From: Eudoraea sp.
Lineage (GTDB): Bacteria > Bacteroidota > Bacteroidia > Flavobacteriales > Flavobacteriaceae
Assembly (NCBI GenBank): GCA_013041785.1
Contig: JABDRK010000310.1
Coordinates: 1-13,078 of the forward strand
Direction of reading: 5' to 3'
DNA: 13,078 nt
Shown here: one piece after another, positions 1 through 7,245 of the stretch
How positions within the stretch are numbered: the stretch's first letter is position 1
Layout of the letters: each line of letters starts with the position of its first letter
The notes under the pieces: generated by a model
Database searches by the model: none
Told to the model about the DNA's origin: nothing
The model's input: only the letters and a program-made list of their open reading frames with translations
Translations under genes and position numbers: made by a program

Positions 1-1070
1 AAATTGAGCCCCAGCATATTATTTTAGAATACCTGCGGGAGCAATTTGAAGCGCTGGGATATTACGCAATCCATGTACCCGGTAAAAAAACCGGAGGATA
101 TCTCTACGCCAGACCCGGAAACCGGGAAGCCAACCGGCCCATTCAACTACTGATTGGACATTGTGACACGGTATGGCCTACCGGCACCCTTGAGGAAATG
201 CCGCTTTCCTATGCCCGGGGCAGGATGAAGGGCCCGGGAGTTTATGATATGAAAGCAGGCCTTACCCAGATCTTTTTTGCCCTGGCGGCGACTCAGAGCA
301 TGCCCTTACCCAATGAGGTAGTACCCGTAGTCATTATCAATTCGGATGAGGAAATAGGTAGTTGGGAATCTACTGCTATCATTAGGAGACTGGCAAAAAT
401 GGCTAACCGAGCTTTTGTTCTGGAACCACCTCTTGGACTGGATGGCAAGTTGAAAACTGCCAGAAAAGGTATTGGCCGGTTTACCATAACAGTAAAGGGT
501 AAAGCGGCTCATGCCGGATTGGATCCTACCAAAGGAATTAATGCGATAGTTGAATTATCACATCAGGTACAGCAACTATATGCGATGAATGATATGGAAA
601 GGGGTATTACCGTAAATGTAGGGACCATTGAGGGGGGTATATCTCCCAATATGGTAGCCCCGATGAGCAAAGCGGTGGTAGATGTAAGGGTTCTTGAGGT
701 GGAAGACGGCCATTACATTACCCAGAAAATCAAAGGCCTGAAACCCCAGCATAAGGATGTTGAAATTACCGTAGAAGGGGGTATTGGACGACCGCCCATG
801 GAAAAGACAGCGCGGAATCAAAAGCTCTGGAAGATAGCCCAAATGGAGGGCAGGCAATTGGGATTGGATCTGGAACAAGCAACCGCTGGAGGAGGCTCTG
901 ATGCAAATACTACCAGCCAGTATACCGCAACACTGGACGGCCTGGGGACCCCCGGTGATGGTGCGCACGCCCTGCATGAGTTCATTTTTAAGAACAAACT
1001 TATTGAACGAACGGCTTTGTTGACCTTGTTACTAATTACAGAACCCCTAAATACAAGCCATGAACCATAA
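1..1070 (+). CDS. M20 family metallopeptidase, carboxypeptidase G2-like (5' end missing)
   Basis: The frame is open from base 3, so the gene starts outside the window; about 355 residues are visible. It is a zinc-dependent amidohydrolase/exopeptidase of the M20 clan. Visible hallmarks, numbered from the first visible residue: GHCDTVWPTG (zinc His about 53, catalytic-type Asp about 55), GVYDMKAG (bridging Asp about 82), NSDEEIGS (catalytic Glu and zinc Glu about 116-117), VLEPP (zinc Glu about 141), the dimerisation-domain GKAAHAG motif, then GGGSDAN and GDGAH with the last zinc His near the C terminus. Order and spacing follow carboxypeptidase G2, which cleaves C-terminal glutamate; all metal ligands appear present, so it should be active. 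The substrate is not evident: it could be an N-acyl-glutamate or dipeptide hydrolase. It overlaps the next gene by 11 bp, indicating an operon. The internal Met at 198 is not the true start, because conserved motifs lie upstream of it. Confidence 0.9.
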   Translation, partial: IEPQHIILEYLREQFEALGYYAIHVPGKKTGGYLYARPGNREANRPIQLLIGHCDTVWPTGTLEEMPLSYARGRMKGPGVYDMKAGLTQIFFALAATQSMPLPNEVVPVVIINSDEEIGSWESTAIIRRLAKMANRAFVLEPPLGLDGKLKTARKGIGRFTITVKGKAAHAGLDPTKGINAIVELSHQVQQLYAMNDMERGITVNVGTIEGGISPNMVAPMSKAVVDVRVLEVEDGHYITQKIKGLKPQHKDVEITVEGGIGRPPMEKTARNQKLWKIAQMEGRQLGLDLEQATAGGGSDANTTSQYTATLDGLGTPGDGAHALHEFIFKNKLIERTALLTLLLITEPLNTSHEP

Positions 1071-2082
1071 ATATATCTACACTTCTCTGACACGTATTTC
1101 AGACTTGTCGATTAGAGAATTCGGTCTGAAGAAACTAGATCGTACCCATTGGGAAACAGGAGATTATGTGGCCTGTAAAATACTGAATCCCGGCAGTAAT
1201 AATATCCTGACCCTGGAATTAACCACGGGGCGAATGCGTGGAATTATAGGGGGAGAATCCATTATTGGCGCTTTGGGAGAACGTTACGCTACCCTGGAAG
1301 CCACTGGAACCTGGCGCAAGGTGGGTGAAGACCTGAAAATGCACGTGCTAACAGCTGCCGGGCTATTGGGTAAGCTCACCTCAAAATCTGTATTTATCCC
1401 CAATATGATGGAAGTGGTGTATTTGGGCCATGTAATGCGGTATAGGAATAAGGTGCAAATGAAGGATTTCATTGTCTCCACCCCCATTGTTCCCTTTAAA
1501 ACGCCGGTAATCTTGTTCGCCGGGACCTCCATGTCTGCAGGCAAAACTACCTCCGCGCGTATTGTCACCAATCTGTTCAAACAAGCATACTACAACGTGG
1601 TGGGGGCCAAACTGGCCGGGGCTGGCAGGTACAAGGATATCCTGGCGATTAAGGACGTGGGAGCAGATAAGGTAATGGACTTCGTTGATGTAGGATTGCC
1701 CTCTTCTATCTGCCCCAGAAAAGTATTTAAGGAACGCATACAGTTGTTGTTAAGTCACATTGAAAAACAAAAGGCAGATATTGGCATATTCGAAATTGGG
1801 GCTTCTCCCCTGGAACCCTACAATGGCGATATCGTAATCAAACTTATAAAGGATCAAATTAAGTGTATGGTCTTAAGCGCATCAGACCCTTATGCCGTTT
1901 ATGGGATCATGAAGGCCTTTGAGATTGTTCCGGATATCGTTACCGGTATTACCTCCAATACCCTTGCCGGCAGGGGTATGGTTCAGAAACTCTGTGGCGT
2001 AAAGGCGCTTAACCTGATTGACTCCGGCACAACCCCCAGATTAAAGAAGATGCTGACGGAGCGCACGGGATTAGCCCTCTAA
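1060..2082 (+). CDS. P-loop protein, remote DUF1611 (DgcN-type) relative
   Basis: 340 residues. The N-terminal half (about 1-145) is not recognised. The C-terminal half opens with a hydrophobic strand and GTSMSAGKTT at 155-164. This is a P-loop with the same spacing as the GTDxxxGKM loop of DUF1611 proteins. After it come LAGAGRYKD, DFVDVGLPSS, FEIGASPLEPYNGD and LSASDPYAVYG. I read these as counterparts of the TGQTG, DFxxGAxE, VEGQGS and LCH segments of DUF1611. Characterised DUF1611 members (DgcN) acylate D-glutamate in D-Glu catabolism. That this protein does so is inference only; an amide or peptide ligase-like P-loop role is also possible. The start overlaps the peptidase stop (1060-1070), implying translational coupling and a shared pathway with the M20 hydrolase. 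Confidence 0.6.
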   Translation: MNHKYIYTSLTRISDLSIREFGLKKLDRTHWETGDYVACKILNPGSNNILTLELTTGRMRGIIGGESIIGALGERYATLEATGTWRKVGEDLKMHVLTAAGLLGKLTSKSVFIPNMMEVVYLGHVMRYRNKVQMKDFIVSTPIVPFKTPVILFAGTSMSAGKTTSARIVTNLFKQAYYNVVGAKLAGAGRYKDILAIKDVGADKVMDFVDVGLPSSICPRKVFKERIQLLLSHIEKQKADIGIFEIGASPLEPYNGDIVIKLIKDQIKCMVLSASDPYAVYGIMKAFEIVPDIVTGITSNTLAGRGMVQKLCGVKALNLIDSGTTPRLKKMLTERTGLAL

Positions 2083-2099
2083 TCCAGCTATCCAAAACC

Positions 2100-2111
2100 T
2101 GATAAGTATCA
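2100..2111. promoter_or_regulatory. CRP/FNR-type dyad TGAT-N4-ATCA before the zinc-ribbon gene
   Basis: The perfect inverted repeat TGATAAGTATCA is one of only four TGAT-N4-ATCA copies found in the window. Its centre (2105.5) lies 36.5 bases from the end of the -7-like box TATCTTGT (2135-2142). The same spacing is seen at the other copies. It probably activates the gene starting at 2179. The box itself is weak (4 of 6 conserved positions of TAnnTTTG). Confidence 0.55.
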
Positions 2112-2134
2112 TATGCCCAGTCCTTGGGGGATAG

Positions 2135-2142
2135 TATCTTGT
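2135..2142 (+). promoter_or_regulatory. putative -7 box of the zinc-ribbon gene
   Basis: TATCTTGT resembles the Bacteroidota -7 element TAnnTTTG at 4 of 6 conserved positions. The reason for calling it is its fixed distance from the upstream dyad. Transcription would start near 2146, giving a leader of about 33 nt before the ATG at 2179. Confidence 0.35.
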
Positions 2143-2178
2143 TGTTCAACAAAGCGAACGAATTCTGTACTTACAGCA

Positions 2179-2490
2179 ATGAAAACCACGGATATCAACA
2201 TATGCCAGAATTGTGGTATACCCATCAGGAGTATGTCCGATTTTGGAACCTATGCAGATGGAAGCGCGAACACTGATTATTGCTTTGAATGTTATCAGGA
2301 CGGGCTTTTCACGGATCATATTATTACCCTGGAAGAAAAGATGGCGAGAAACATAGCCATAGCACAAAAACTGGGCATGACCAGAAGTAAGGCGCATCAG
2401 ATGGCTAAATCAAAACTTCGGGGTTTATCCCGTTGGCACAAGTCCAGAAAGAAAGTGTCGTCCAAAAAGAAAGAACAAGGAGATACTTGA
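2179..2490 (+). CDS. small zinc-ribbon protein (putative Zn_ribbon_2 type)
   Basis: 103 residues from the ATG at 2179. An upstream in-frame ATG at 2113 would add 22 unconserved residues and would overlap the putative promoter, so it is rejected. CQNCGIPI (Cys 9 and 12) and DYCFECYQDG (Cys 35 and 38) form a four-cysteine zinc site, with the family's DFGTYADGS motif between them and FTDHIITLEEKM after them. This matches the putative zinc-ribbon family (Pfam PF12674 by recollection). Members are short bacterial proteins of unknown function. The C-terminal tail is strongly basic and rich in Lys, Arg and Ser (from about residue 75), unlike a plain zinc ribbon, so nucleic-acid binding is possible but not shown. 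A membrane-protein gene follows after 48 bp, probably in the same transcript. Confidence 0.75.
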   Translation: MKTTDINICQNCGIPIRSMSDFGTYADGSANTDYCFECYQDGLFTDHIITLEEKMARNIAIAQKLGMTRSKAHQMAKSKLRGLSRWHKSRKKVSSKKKEQGDT

Positions 2491-2538
2491 GAATAAAGAG
2501 CATCCCGAAAGAATATTCGGCAACTAAAGTGAACATGT

Positions 2539-3204
2539 ATGCGTTTTCTCCAAAATGCACCCAGCCACCGCTATATACTGCTCCCAATCCTGGGGATGAG
2601 TATTTTCATCCTGCTCTATATTTTAGCAGCCCTGAATTATCCCGGGGGTTCCTGGAATGATCCTGCAAGTGCACAATTTAATTTCTGGAACAATTATTTG
2701 TGCGATCTCCTGGATGAGGTAGCCGTCAATGGAGAAATAAACAGCGGCCGTTTTTATGCGCGGGCTGCCCTGGGTGTCTTATGCGTAAGCCTGCTCTATC
2801 TCTGGGCACATCTCCCTTTTCTGTTTTCACGAAGGAACTGGAACACCTTGCTTATGTGGCTATCGGGTATTTTGGCCTTTACGATTACCATGTTGCTTTC
2901 TTCAGGGACGCACGACCTTACTGTGCGCATTGCCGGAGCTTTTGGAACCATTGCCCTTTTAAGTGCTTTTGCCGAAATGCGGGTGGCAGGATATTCAGGC
3001 CTTATGCGTTTTGGATGGCTATGCCTGTTTATTTTTCTGGGTAACTATTATATCTATGAAACGGGCTCAGGCATACAGAGTTTGCCTGTTGTACAGAAGG
3101 TCACATTTAGTAGCTATATCGCCTGGTTTGTTTGGTTGAATATTACCTTATTTCGCCATCTCAAAAGGCAAACAAAGGATAAAATGACATTAGAAAAGGG
3201 ATGA
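2539..3204 (+). CDS. six-helix integral membrane protein, function unknown
   Basis: 221 residues. Hydrophobic stretches near 12-32, 75-97, 104-122, 130-147, 155-172 and 188-206 suggest about six membrane helices. Between helices one and two lies a polar loop containing WNNYLCDLLD and a run of charged residues. SGTHDLTVRIAG sits between helices three and four. The overall pattern recalls DUF998-like membrane proteins, but I cannot assign it firmly. No catalytic signature is visible. It begins 48 bp after the zinc-ribbon stop with no promoter or terminator seen between them, so the two are probably co-transcribed. The basic C terminus should be cytoplasmic. Confidence 0.7.
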   Translation: MRFLQNAPSHRYILLPILGMSIFILLYILAALNYPGGSWNDPASAQFNFWNNYLCDLLDEVAVNGEINSGRFYARAALGVLCVSLLYLWAHLPFLFSRRNWNTLLMWLSGILAFTITMLLSSGTHDLTVRIAGAFGTIALLSAFAEMRVAGYSGLMRFGWLCLFIFLGNYYIYETGSGIQSLPVVQKVTFSSYIAWFVWLNITLFRHLKRQTKDKMTLEKG

Positions 3205-3327
3205 TCCGACAGCATCCGAAAGGAAATAAATAATCGGTATAGGCCTGATACCTATGCTGAAATAAGGGAAAAATGACGGGAAAACCTGCCATATATACCC
3301 TAGTATTAATTCTTAAATCTCGTAACT
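3205..3327. other. intergenic region before the stomatin gene
   Basis: 123 bp without a gene. It holds a weak 5-bp inverted repeat (GGTAT-N7-ATACC, about 3237-3253) and an AT-rich stretch before the ATG. Neither a convincing TAnnTTTG box nor a TGAT-N4-ATCA dyad was seen. The nearest match, TGATACCTATGC at 3246-3257, fails in the second half-site. Confidence 0.4.
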
Positions 3328-4071
3328 ATGAATCCAACGTACCTATTACTCATTATTCTCGGTCTAATTCTACTGGCCGGTATTCGTGTTATTTATGAAT
3401 ATAAACGCGCCTTAAAATTCCGATTCGGAAAGTATGTTAAAACCCTTAATCCCGGTTTCCGCTGGATCATACCCATTGTGGAGACCATACAGGTGGTGGA
3501 TATTCGGGTGATCACTATTAATATCGTATCTCAGGAAGTTATGACTGAAGACAATGTCCCCTGTAGTATAGATGGAGTGGTTTTCTTTAAGATTTACGAT
3601 CCGGAAAAGGCCGTACTCGAAGTGGAGGAATTTTCCTTTGCCATTACCCAGTTATCACAGGCCGCCCTGCGGGATGTTTGCGGTAAGGTAGAACTGGATA
3701 CGATTCTTTCCAATCGGGAGGAAATGGGCAAAAACATTAAGGCTATTGTTGAGGTAGAGACCCACGAATGGGGAATTGAAATCATGGATGTAAAGATCAA
3801 AGATATCCAGCTACCTGAGAACATGAGGCGTATGATGGCCAATCAGGCCGAAGCAGAACGATCCAGAAGGGCACGGATCATTCTGGCAGAGGCCGAAGAG
3901 CAAGCAGCCAATAAATTACTGGAGGCCGGGTTGCAGATAGACAAATCCCCTTCAGCGATTAAGTTGCGCCTGTATCAGACCCTGTCTAACATTGCCGCAG
4001 AAAAGAACTCCACCATATTGTTCCCCTTCCCGGAAGAAGTATTACCGAGGAAAAAGAGGAAAAGTGAATGA
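3328..4071 (+). CDS. stomatin-like SPFH/band 7 protein (slipin)
   Basis: 247 residues, the usual length for prokaryotic stomatins. It has an N-terminal hydrophobic anchor (about 4-21), then a band 7 domain (about 22-180) beginning YEYKRALKFRFGKYVKTLNPGF and including the VDIRVITINI strand, the MTEDNVPCSIDGVVFFKI segment and LSQAALRDVCGKVELDTIL. An alpha-helical, Glu/Ala/Arg-rich segment follows (about 168-200), as expected for the oligomerising coiled coil. The C terminus is basic. SPFH proteins form large membrane rings that organise membrane domains and often regulate proteases. Bacterial stomatins are usually paired with an NfeD membrane protease-like partner, but none is adjacent here. 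It appears to be transcribed alone, converging on the minus-strand operon. Confidence 0.9.
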   Translation: MNPTYLLLIILGLILLAGIRVIYEYKRALKFRFGKYVKTLNPGFRWIIPIVETIQVVDIRVITINIVSQEVMTEDNVPCSIDGVVFFKIYDPEKAVLEVEEFSFAITQLSQAALRDVCGKVELDTILSNREEMGKNIKAIVEVETHEWGIEIMDVKIKDIQLPENMRRMMANQAEAERSRRARIILAEAEEQAANKLLEAGLQIDKSPSAIKLRLYQTLSNIAAEKNSTILFPFPEEVLPRKKRKSE

Positions 4072-4108
4072 ATTGGAGGAATTTCGAAATATACATGCGG
4101 ATAAACAC

Positions 4109-4135
4109 CTAATGAAACCACCAGCGTTTCACTAG
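4109..4135. terminator. possible bidirectional hairpin between convergent genes
   Basis: TGAAAC (4113-4118) pairs with GTTTCA (4126-4131) around a 7-nt loop. CTA and TAG outside them can extend the stem past one mismatch. It lies in the 60-bp gap between the stomatin stop and the converging membrane-protein stop, a place where a terminator is expected. There is no clear U-tract on either side, so confidence is low. Confidence 0.3.
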
Positions 4136-4569
4136 CTTCTTGTAGCAGATAATTTAGAAAGGATTACAATAAGTATTCCCAATAGGGTATATGCAAAATG
4201 TAATATATCATGGGTTACCCCCATTAATAGTTGGGTGGAAATCCATAGGATCAGAATTAATCCCGCATAGAACGAATAAGCCAGGGCCCAATGCTCCTTT
4301 TTGTCTGGATTTATTCGATTAAACCAGGCCAGCTGTTTTTGACTTAGCAGACCATAAACTATGACTACTGGGAAAAGGCCTAAAATCAGAAAAAGGAATA
4401 GTCCGGGAACTAAAAAATTCCGAAAAGGGGAGAATTCCAGAGTGGATAAAGGCAGTCCGATACCTGCTCCTGTCGGATCAATAATTAAGCTCAATCCCGC
4501 TGGGATGGCCCCAATGGCAAGGATGATTAAGAGTACTGTGAGCAAAATACTACTTACCGACCTTTTCAT
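4132..4569 (-). CDS. small four-helix membrane protein, function unknown
   Basis: 145 residues from the ATG at 4569 (MKRSVSS), chosen because it puts basic residues right before the first helix and starts one base after the upstream stop. An ATG at 4581 (MRIDMKRS) overlapping the upstream gene is also possible. Hydrophobic stretches near 8-27, 48-72, 93-112 and 117-138 suggest four membrane helices. A loop with DPTGAGIGLPLSTLEFSPF follows the first helix. No motif indicates a function. It is the last gene of a four-gene minus-strand operon. Confidence 0.7.
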   Translation of the reverse strand: MKRSVSSILLTVLLIILAIGAIPAGLSLIIDPTGAGIGLPLSTLEFSPFRNFLVPGLFLFLILGLFPVVIVYGLLSQKQLAWFNRINPDKKEHWALAYSFYAGLILILWISTQLLMGVTHDILHFAYTLLGILIVILSKLSATRS

Positions 4570-4570
4570 A

Positions 4571-5014
4571 TCAATCCGCATGATTTCTGTAGAGGTACAC
4601 CATTCCGAACAGGCCATAAATAATTAAAAAAGTAAGTGTTATTGGGAAGGTGATATACTTTTCGGGATCCAGGTTAATGGCCTCTGTTTCAATATAAATA
4701 GCATATAGATGTACCACGGGCCAGTAGACTGTGATACCCAGGCTAATCATCATGGCCAGGTAGCCCCACTTTCTCTTGGAAAGCAGGCCGATAAGCCCGA
4801 TTAACAACAAGGGTACGTAAACCAGCGTATCTGCCAATGCAAATCCCTTTGCAAACGCAATACCTACTTCGCCAATTTCCCGCTTGGTTTCCTGCAGCCC
4901 CAGAGTTATTGCCAAATCGAAGTTGAATACAGCAAGCGTTTGACCCAGTAATAGTAAAACAAGTAATAGGATTCCAATTATAATTATTATCCAAAAACCG
5001 AAATTTCTTTTCAT
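4571..5014 (-). CDS. small four-helix membrane protein, function unknown
   Basis: 147 residues. MKRNFGFW and a long Ile/Leu-rich first helix (about 7-29) are followed by a predicted extracytoplasmic segment containing LGLQETKREIGEVG and AKGFALADT, then three more hydrophobic stretches (about 61-80, 84-105 and 122-141). The segment between helices one and two is the most distinctive part and could bind a partner, but no function is recognisable. It starts 9 bp after the GNAT-YoaP gene and ends one base before its downstream membrane-protein neighbour, so the two proteins may work as a pair. Confidence 0.7.
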   Translation of the reverse strand: MKRNFGFWIIIIIGILLLVLLLLGQTLAVFNFDLAITLGLQETKREIGEVGIAFAKGFALADTLVYVPLLLIGLIGLLSKRKWGYLAMMISLGITVYWPVVHLYAIYIETEAINLDPEKYITFPITLTFLIIYGLFGMVYLYRNHAD

Positions 5015-5023
5015 AACCAGGTT

Positions 5024-5797
5024 TTAACTATTTATCTTCAATTCCTGCTCTAAAATATTCTTGAAACGTGTTGCGCTGAGATAGTGGTCTTCCAGAAGCT
5101 TTCCATCGCGAAGCAAACTAAATACCCCGAAACCAGAAGGGGCTTGCTGGGCTTCTGTGGCAGATTCAAGCCGTGTAAGTTGTAAGTCTATGCCATAGTC
5201 CTGGGCGGTATTCCAAAGGGCCTCGACCGCTTTATCATGCCATGGGCACTGATCGGCATATACCAAATGCCAGCCTTGATAACGGGATTGCTGCAATTCC
5301 CAGTTTCGTATTTCAGGATCTGGAGTTTCAGCATTCCATTTCTTGCATAATAGTTCAAACCGCCCCCTTTTAGCAATGCTGTTAAAACCCAGCTTCATAA
5401 ACAAATCTGAATTAGACATCCAGGCTCCTTTGCTGCTGAGGGTACATAAGCCGGAATTCCCTGCCTTCCTGGCAACGGCTTCAGCCTCCCGGACCAGGGC
5501 AGAACCATATCCCTGGTTTTTGTATTTCTTGGGGTACACAAAGAGGCAATGGATAAACATATAGCTTTCTGCATTCACGGGCCTCCAGGCTACATTTCCA
5601 GGCAGGTACTCGATAAAACCTGCCATTTTCCCATCGAAACCTTTCAGGATATGCATCCGTAATCCTTCCAGGTAGCGTTTAATGAACCATTTTTTCTTAT
5701 GCTGAAACCCCGGACTTTTTACATTCTTAATACAAAAAACGGTTTCTTGCTCAATGTTTTCAGGGGTGATGTCACAAATAGAAAAAGAAGGGCTCAT
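5024..5797 (-). CDS. GNAT N-acetyltransferase with C-terminal YoaP-like domain
   Basis: 257 residues. The GNAT domain covers about residues 5-150; the acetyl-CoA pyrophosphate loop is visible as NQGYGSALVREAEA (94-107), after the expected LFVYPKKYK strand. The C-terminal part (about 172-255) has a thioredoxin-like start (HLVYADQCPWHDKAVEAL, with CPW at 184-186). It ends with a YoaP-type segment, FSLLRDGKLLEDHYLS, about 226-241. This architecture is known from Bacillus YoaP-type acetyltransferases. The substrate is unknown; a single Cys in CPW replaces a CxxC redox pair, so a classical disulfide reductase role is unlikely. The ATG follows the lipoprotein stop by one base (TGAGATG), indicating translational coupling. 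Confidence 0.85.
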   Translation of the reverse strand: MSPSFSICDITPENIEQETVFCIKNVKSPGFQHKKKWFIKRYLEGLRMHILKGFDGKMAGFIEYLPGNVAWRPVNAESYMFIHCLFVYPKKYKNQGYGSALVREAEAVARKAGNSGLCTLSSKGAWMSNSDLFMKLGFNSIAKRGRFELLCKKWNAETPDPEIRNWELQQSRYQGWHLVYADQCPWHDKAVEALWNTAQDYGIDLQLTRLESATEAQQAPSGFGVFSLLRDGKLLEDHYLSATRFKNILEQELKINS

Positions 5798-5798
5798 C

Positions 5799-6482
5799 TC
5801 ATTGGTTTAAATATCCGCTGAGGTTTATAAAACCATTATTCATCATCTCAATGACGGTTGTGGAGGTAGAAGTTGCCCCGGAAATTCCATCTATCGTAGT
5901 TTTCCCTTCAATGAGGATGCTATTGTCCTGGTTTAAAGCGAAACTGTTTCCATCGAAAGTGATTTCCCGACCTGTAAACTGATCTACAAAGGCAGCCTCC
6001 GTAATTGGAGCAATATATCCCTCGGATTCCATCTCATAACCAAACCGTACTGCTAAAATATTCAGGGGATTTTGTTGAAATAGCACTTCGGCCCAAATGG
6101 ATCCCACATAGCCACGTTTCGTGAATAGCACAAGGCTGAGGTCTTTTTCTCTGGATTCAAAAATCGGCAGGGCCCTGGCCTTGCCATTCTTTACAATCCC
6201 CTTGTAAAACGTTAAGTTCTGTGCAGCATCGCTGCTGACAAGGGAATCCTTTGGGTAAAGAGCCTTAAAAATGAGAAGCTTATCCATGTCGGTACTATCG
6301 GAGATTGACAGCCCCATAAATGCTGCAATATCTTTGTATTGCGGGGCTAGTGACTGGGTGATAGCCACCTCTGGAACTGATTTTGTTTGCTCAGCTTTGG
6401 GGTTGTCCTTACAGGAAACAGATAAAAGCAGCCCCAGAACAAATAGAAGGGGCAGGTAAAAATGGGTATTGCGATTGATCAT
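5799..6482 (-). CDS. NqrC-like FMN-binding lipoprotein
   Basis: 227 residues from the ATG at 6482, chosen because it gives a compact signal peptide ending in a lipobox (LLLSVSC, Cys 24). An ATG at 6503 would add seven residues and is possible; longer starts would read through the hairpin at 6507-6546. The C-terminal half is an FMN-binding domain like that of NqrC/RnfG. IDGISGATST (about 197-206) is the flavinylation motif, and the Thr of SGAT (about 204) should carry covalent FMN added by an ApbE-type flavin transferase. NqrC has an ETPGLG segment before this motif; the corresponding region here reads GYEMESEGYIAP. It is not in an nqr or rnf cluster, so it is a standalone extracytoplasmic flavoprotein, possibly an electron carrier. 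It heads the operon with GNAT-YoaP and two membrane proteins. Confidence 0.85.
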   Translation of the reverse strand: MINRNTHFYLPLLFVLGLLLSVSCKDNPKAEQTKSVPEVAITQSLAPQYKDIAAFMGLSISDSTDMDKLLIFKALYPKDSLVSSDAAQNLTFYKGIVKNGKARALPIFESREKDLSLVLFTKRGYVGSIWAEVLFQQNPLNILAVRFGYEMESEGYIAPITEAAFVDQFTGREITFDGNSFALNQDNSILIEGKTTIDGISGATSTSTTVIEMMNNGFINLSGYLNQ

Positions 6483-6506
6483 AATTAGTAATTTTTCATT
6501 CATAGA

Positions 6507-6546
6507 AAAGGCCGAAATCATGCAGCAATCTGCAATTTCGGCCTTT
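6507..6546 (-). terminator. strong hairpin, probable intrinsic terminator of the WG-repeat gene
   Basis: The 12-bp perfect arms AAAGGCCGAAAT (6507-6518) and ATTTCGGCCTTT (6535-6546) enclose a second 5-bp stem, TGCAG/CTGCA (6521-6525 and 6530-6534), with a CAAT loop and a two-base bulge. Read on the minus strand, the stem starts 36 bases after the WG-repeat stop and is followed by a short T-run (TTTTC). It lies only 24 bases upstream of the FMN-lipoprotein start, so it could also act as an attenuator or mRNA-stabilising hairpin for that operon. Confidence 0.75.
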
Positions 6547-6582
6547 GTTATCATAGGTTTATAGTCGAGTCATGTTCCTGCA

Positions 6583-7215
6583 TTATTCCAGGTCCAGTTT
6601 TTTGAGTTCCCAGTTATCCCCTTTTTTGACAGCTGCCAGTTTTGGGGACAGCAATTTGGCGTAAAGGTCAGGCAGCTCGTATCTCCTTTTTGACATCAGG
6701 ATATTGTCTCGTTGGGTTAGCAGGAGCATAATGTCTCCCTGAGTGTCCAGGATTACTTCGCTGAATTTATATTCGTAGATATTGAGCTGGAAATTATTTT
6801 TACCCCGAAAGGTTTTAGTAAGGAGAATACCTATGGCATACCCCTGATTAAATTCCGTTACATTCAGATATTCTGGTTTTATTACTGTTTTTCCGGTCTT
6901 GTCGATAAATCCGTATACGTTGATTTCTTCCTCTTCAAGCATTTCCCAGATCAGGCAACGTCCGTCTCTGAAAATAGGCTGGCGGATCCCGCCAACATCT
7001 TCCCGGCCGGTATCTGCAAATTTGTTCCACACAAGATCGTCCCGAAAATCAATCACCAGATCACCTTGTTCATTGATAAAACCCCACTGGCTTCCTTTCC
7101 TCACGGCGGCCATTCCTTCGCTGAATGGAGCAACTTCGTCTATCTCAGCCAGGTCTTGAGAAACTCCGGAAAACGGAATCAAAACAAGCAATAAAACTAG
7201 TGCTAACGTTCTCAT
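6583..7215 (-). CDS. secreted WG-repeat protein
   Basis: 210 residues. The N terminus has a signal peptide (MRTLALVLLLVLIPFSGVSQ, about 1-20) and no lipobox, so it is exported to the periplasm or beyond. WG-type repeats are visible: FSEGMAAVRKGSQWGFINEQG (about 31-51), then a divergent copy with VYGFIDKTGKTVIKPEY (about 99-115), then FNQGYAIGI (about 121-129). The third repeat and the C terminus (VKKGDNWELKKL) are degenerate. WG repeats form beta-rich modules of uncertain, probably protein-binding, function and are frequent in Bacteroidota. The gene is shorter than many multi-repeat members. It has its own promoter (box at 7246-7253) and a terminator downstream. Confidence 0.8.
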   Translation of the reverse strand: MRTLALVLLLVLIPFSGVSQDLAEIDEVAPFSEGMAAVRKGSQWGFINEQGDLVIDFRDDLVWNKFADTGREDVGGIRQPIFRDGRCLIWEMLEEEEINVYGFIDKTGKTVIKPEYLNVTEFNQGYAIGILLTKTFRGKNNFQLNIYEYKFSEVILDTQGDIMLLLTQRDNILMSKRRYELPDLYAKLLSPKLAAVKKGDNWELKKLDLE

Positions 7216-7245
7216 AATTTATTGGTTAAATGATTAAAATGTCCA

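Noticed and set aside
576..977. Long minus-strand open frame under the M20 peptidase
   Set aside because: It is antisense to a well-supported gene with all family motifs, and its product shows no recognisable domain.
2113..2178. Longer start for the zinc-ribbon protein
   Set aside because: The extra residues do not look conserved and the start would precede the predicted transcription start near 2146.
3246..3257. Possible dyad TGATACCTATGC upstream of the stomatin gene
   Set aside because: The second half-site has two mismatches and the sequence 36 bases downstream (AAAACCTG) is not a -7 box.
3509..3520. TGATCACTATTA inside the stomatin gene
   Set aside because: One mismatch, inside a coding region, with no promoter nearby.
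4081..4090. 10-bp palindrome ATTTCGAAAT after the stomatin gene
   Set aside because: Too short and AT-rich to claim a function, and no promoter lies nearby.
6476..6487. One-mismatch dyad TGATCATAATTA
   Set aside because: It overlaps the start codon of the FMN lipoprotein and has no -7 box at the common distance; probably chance.
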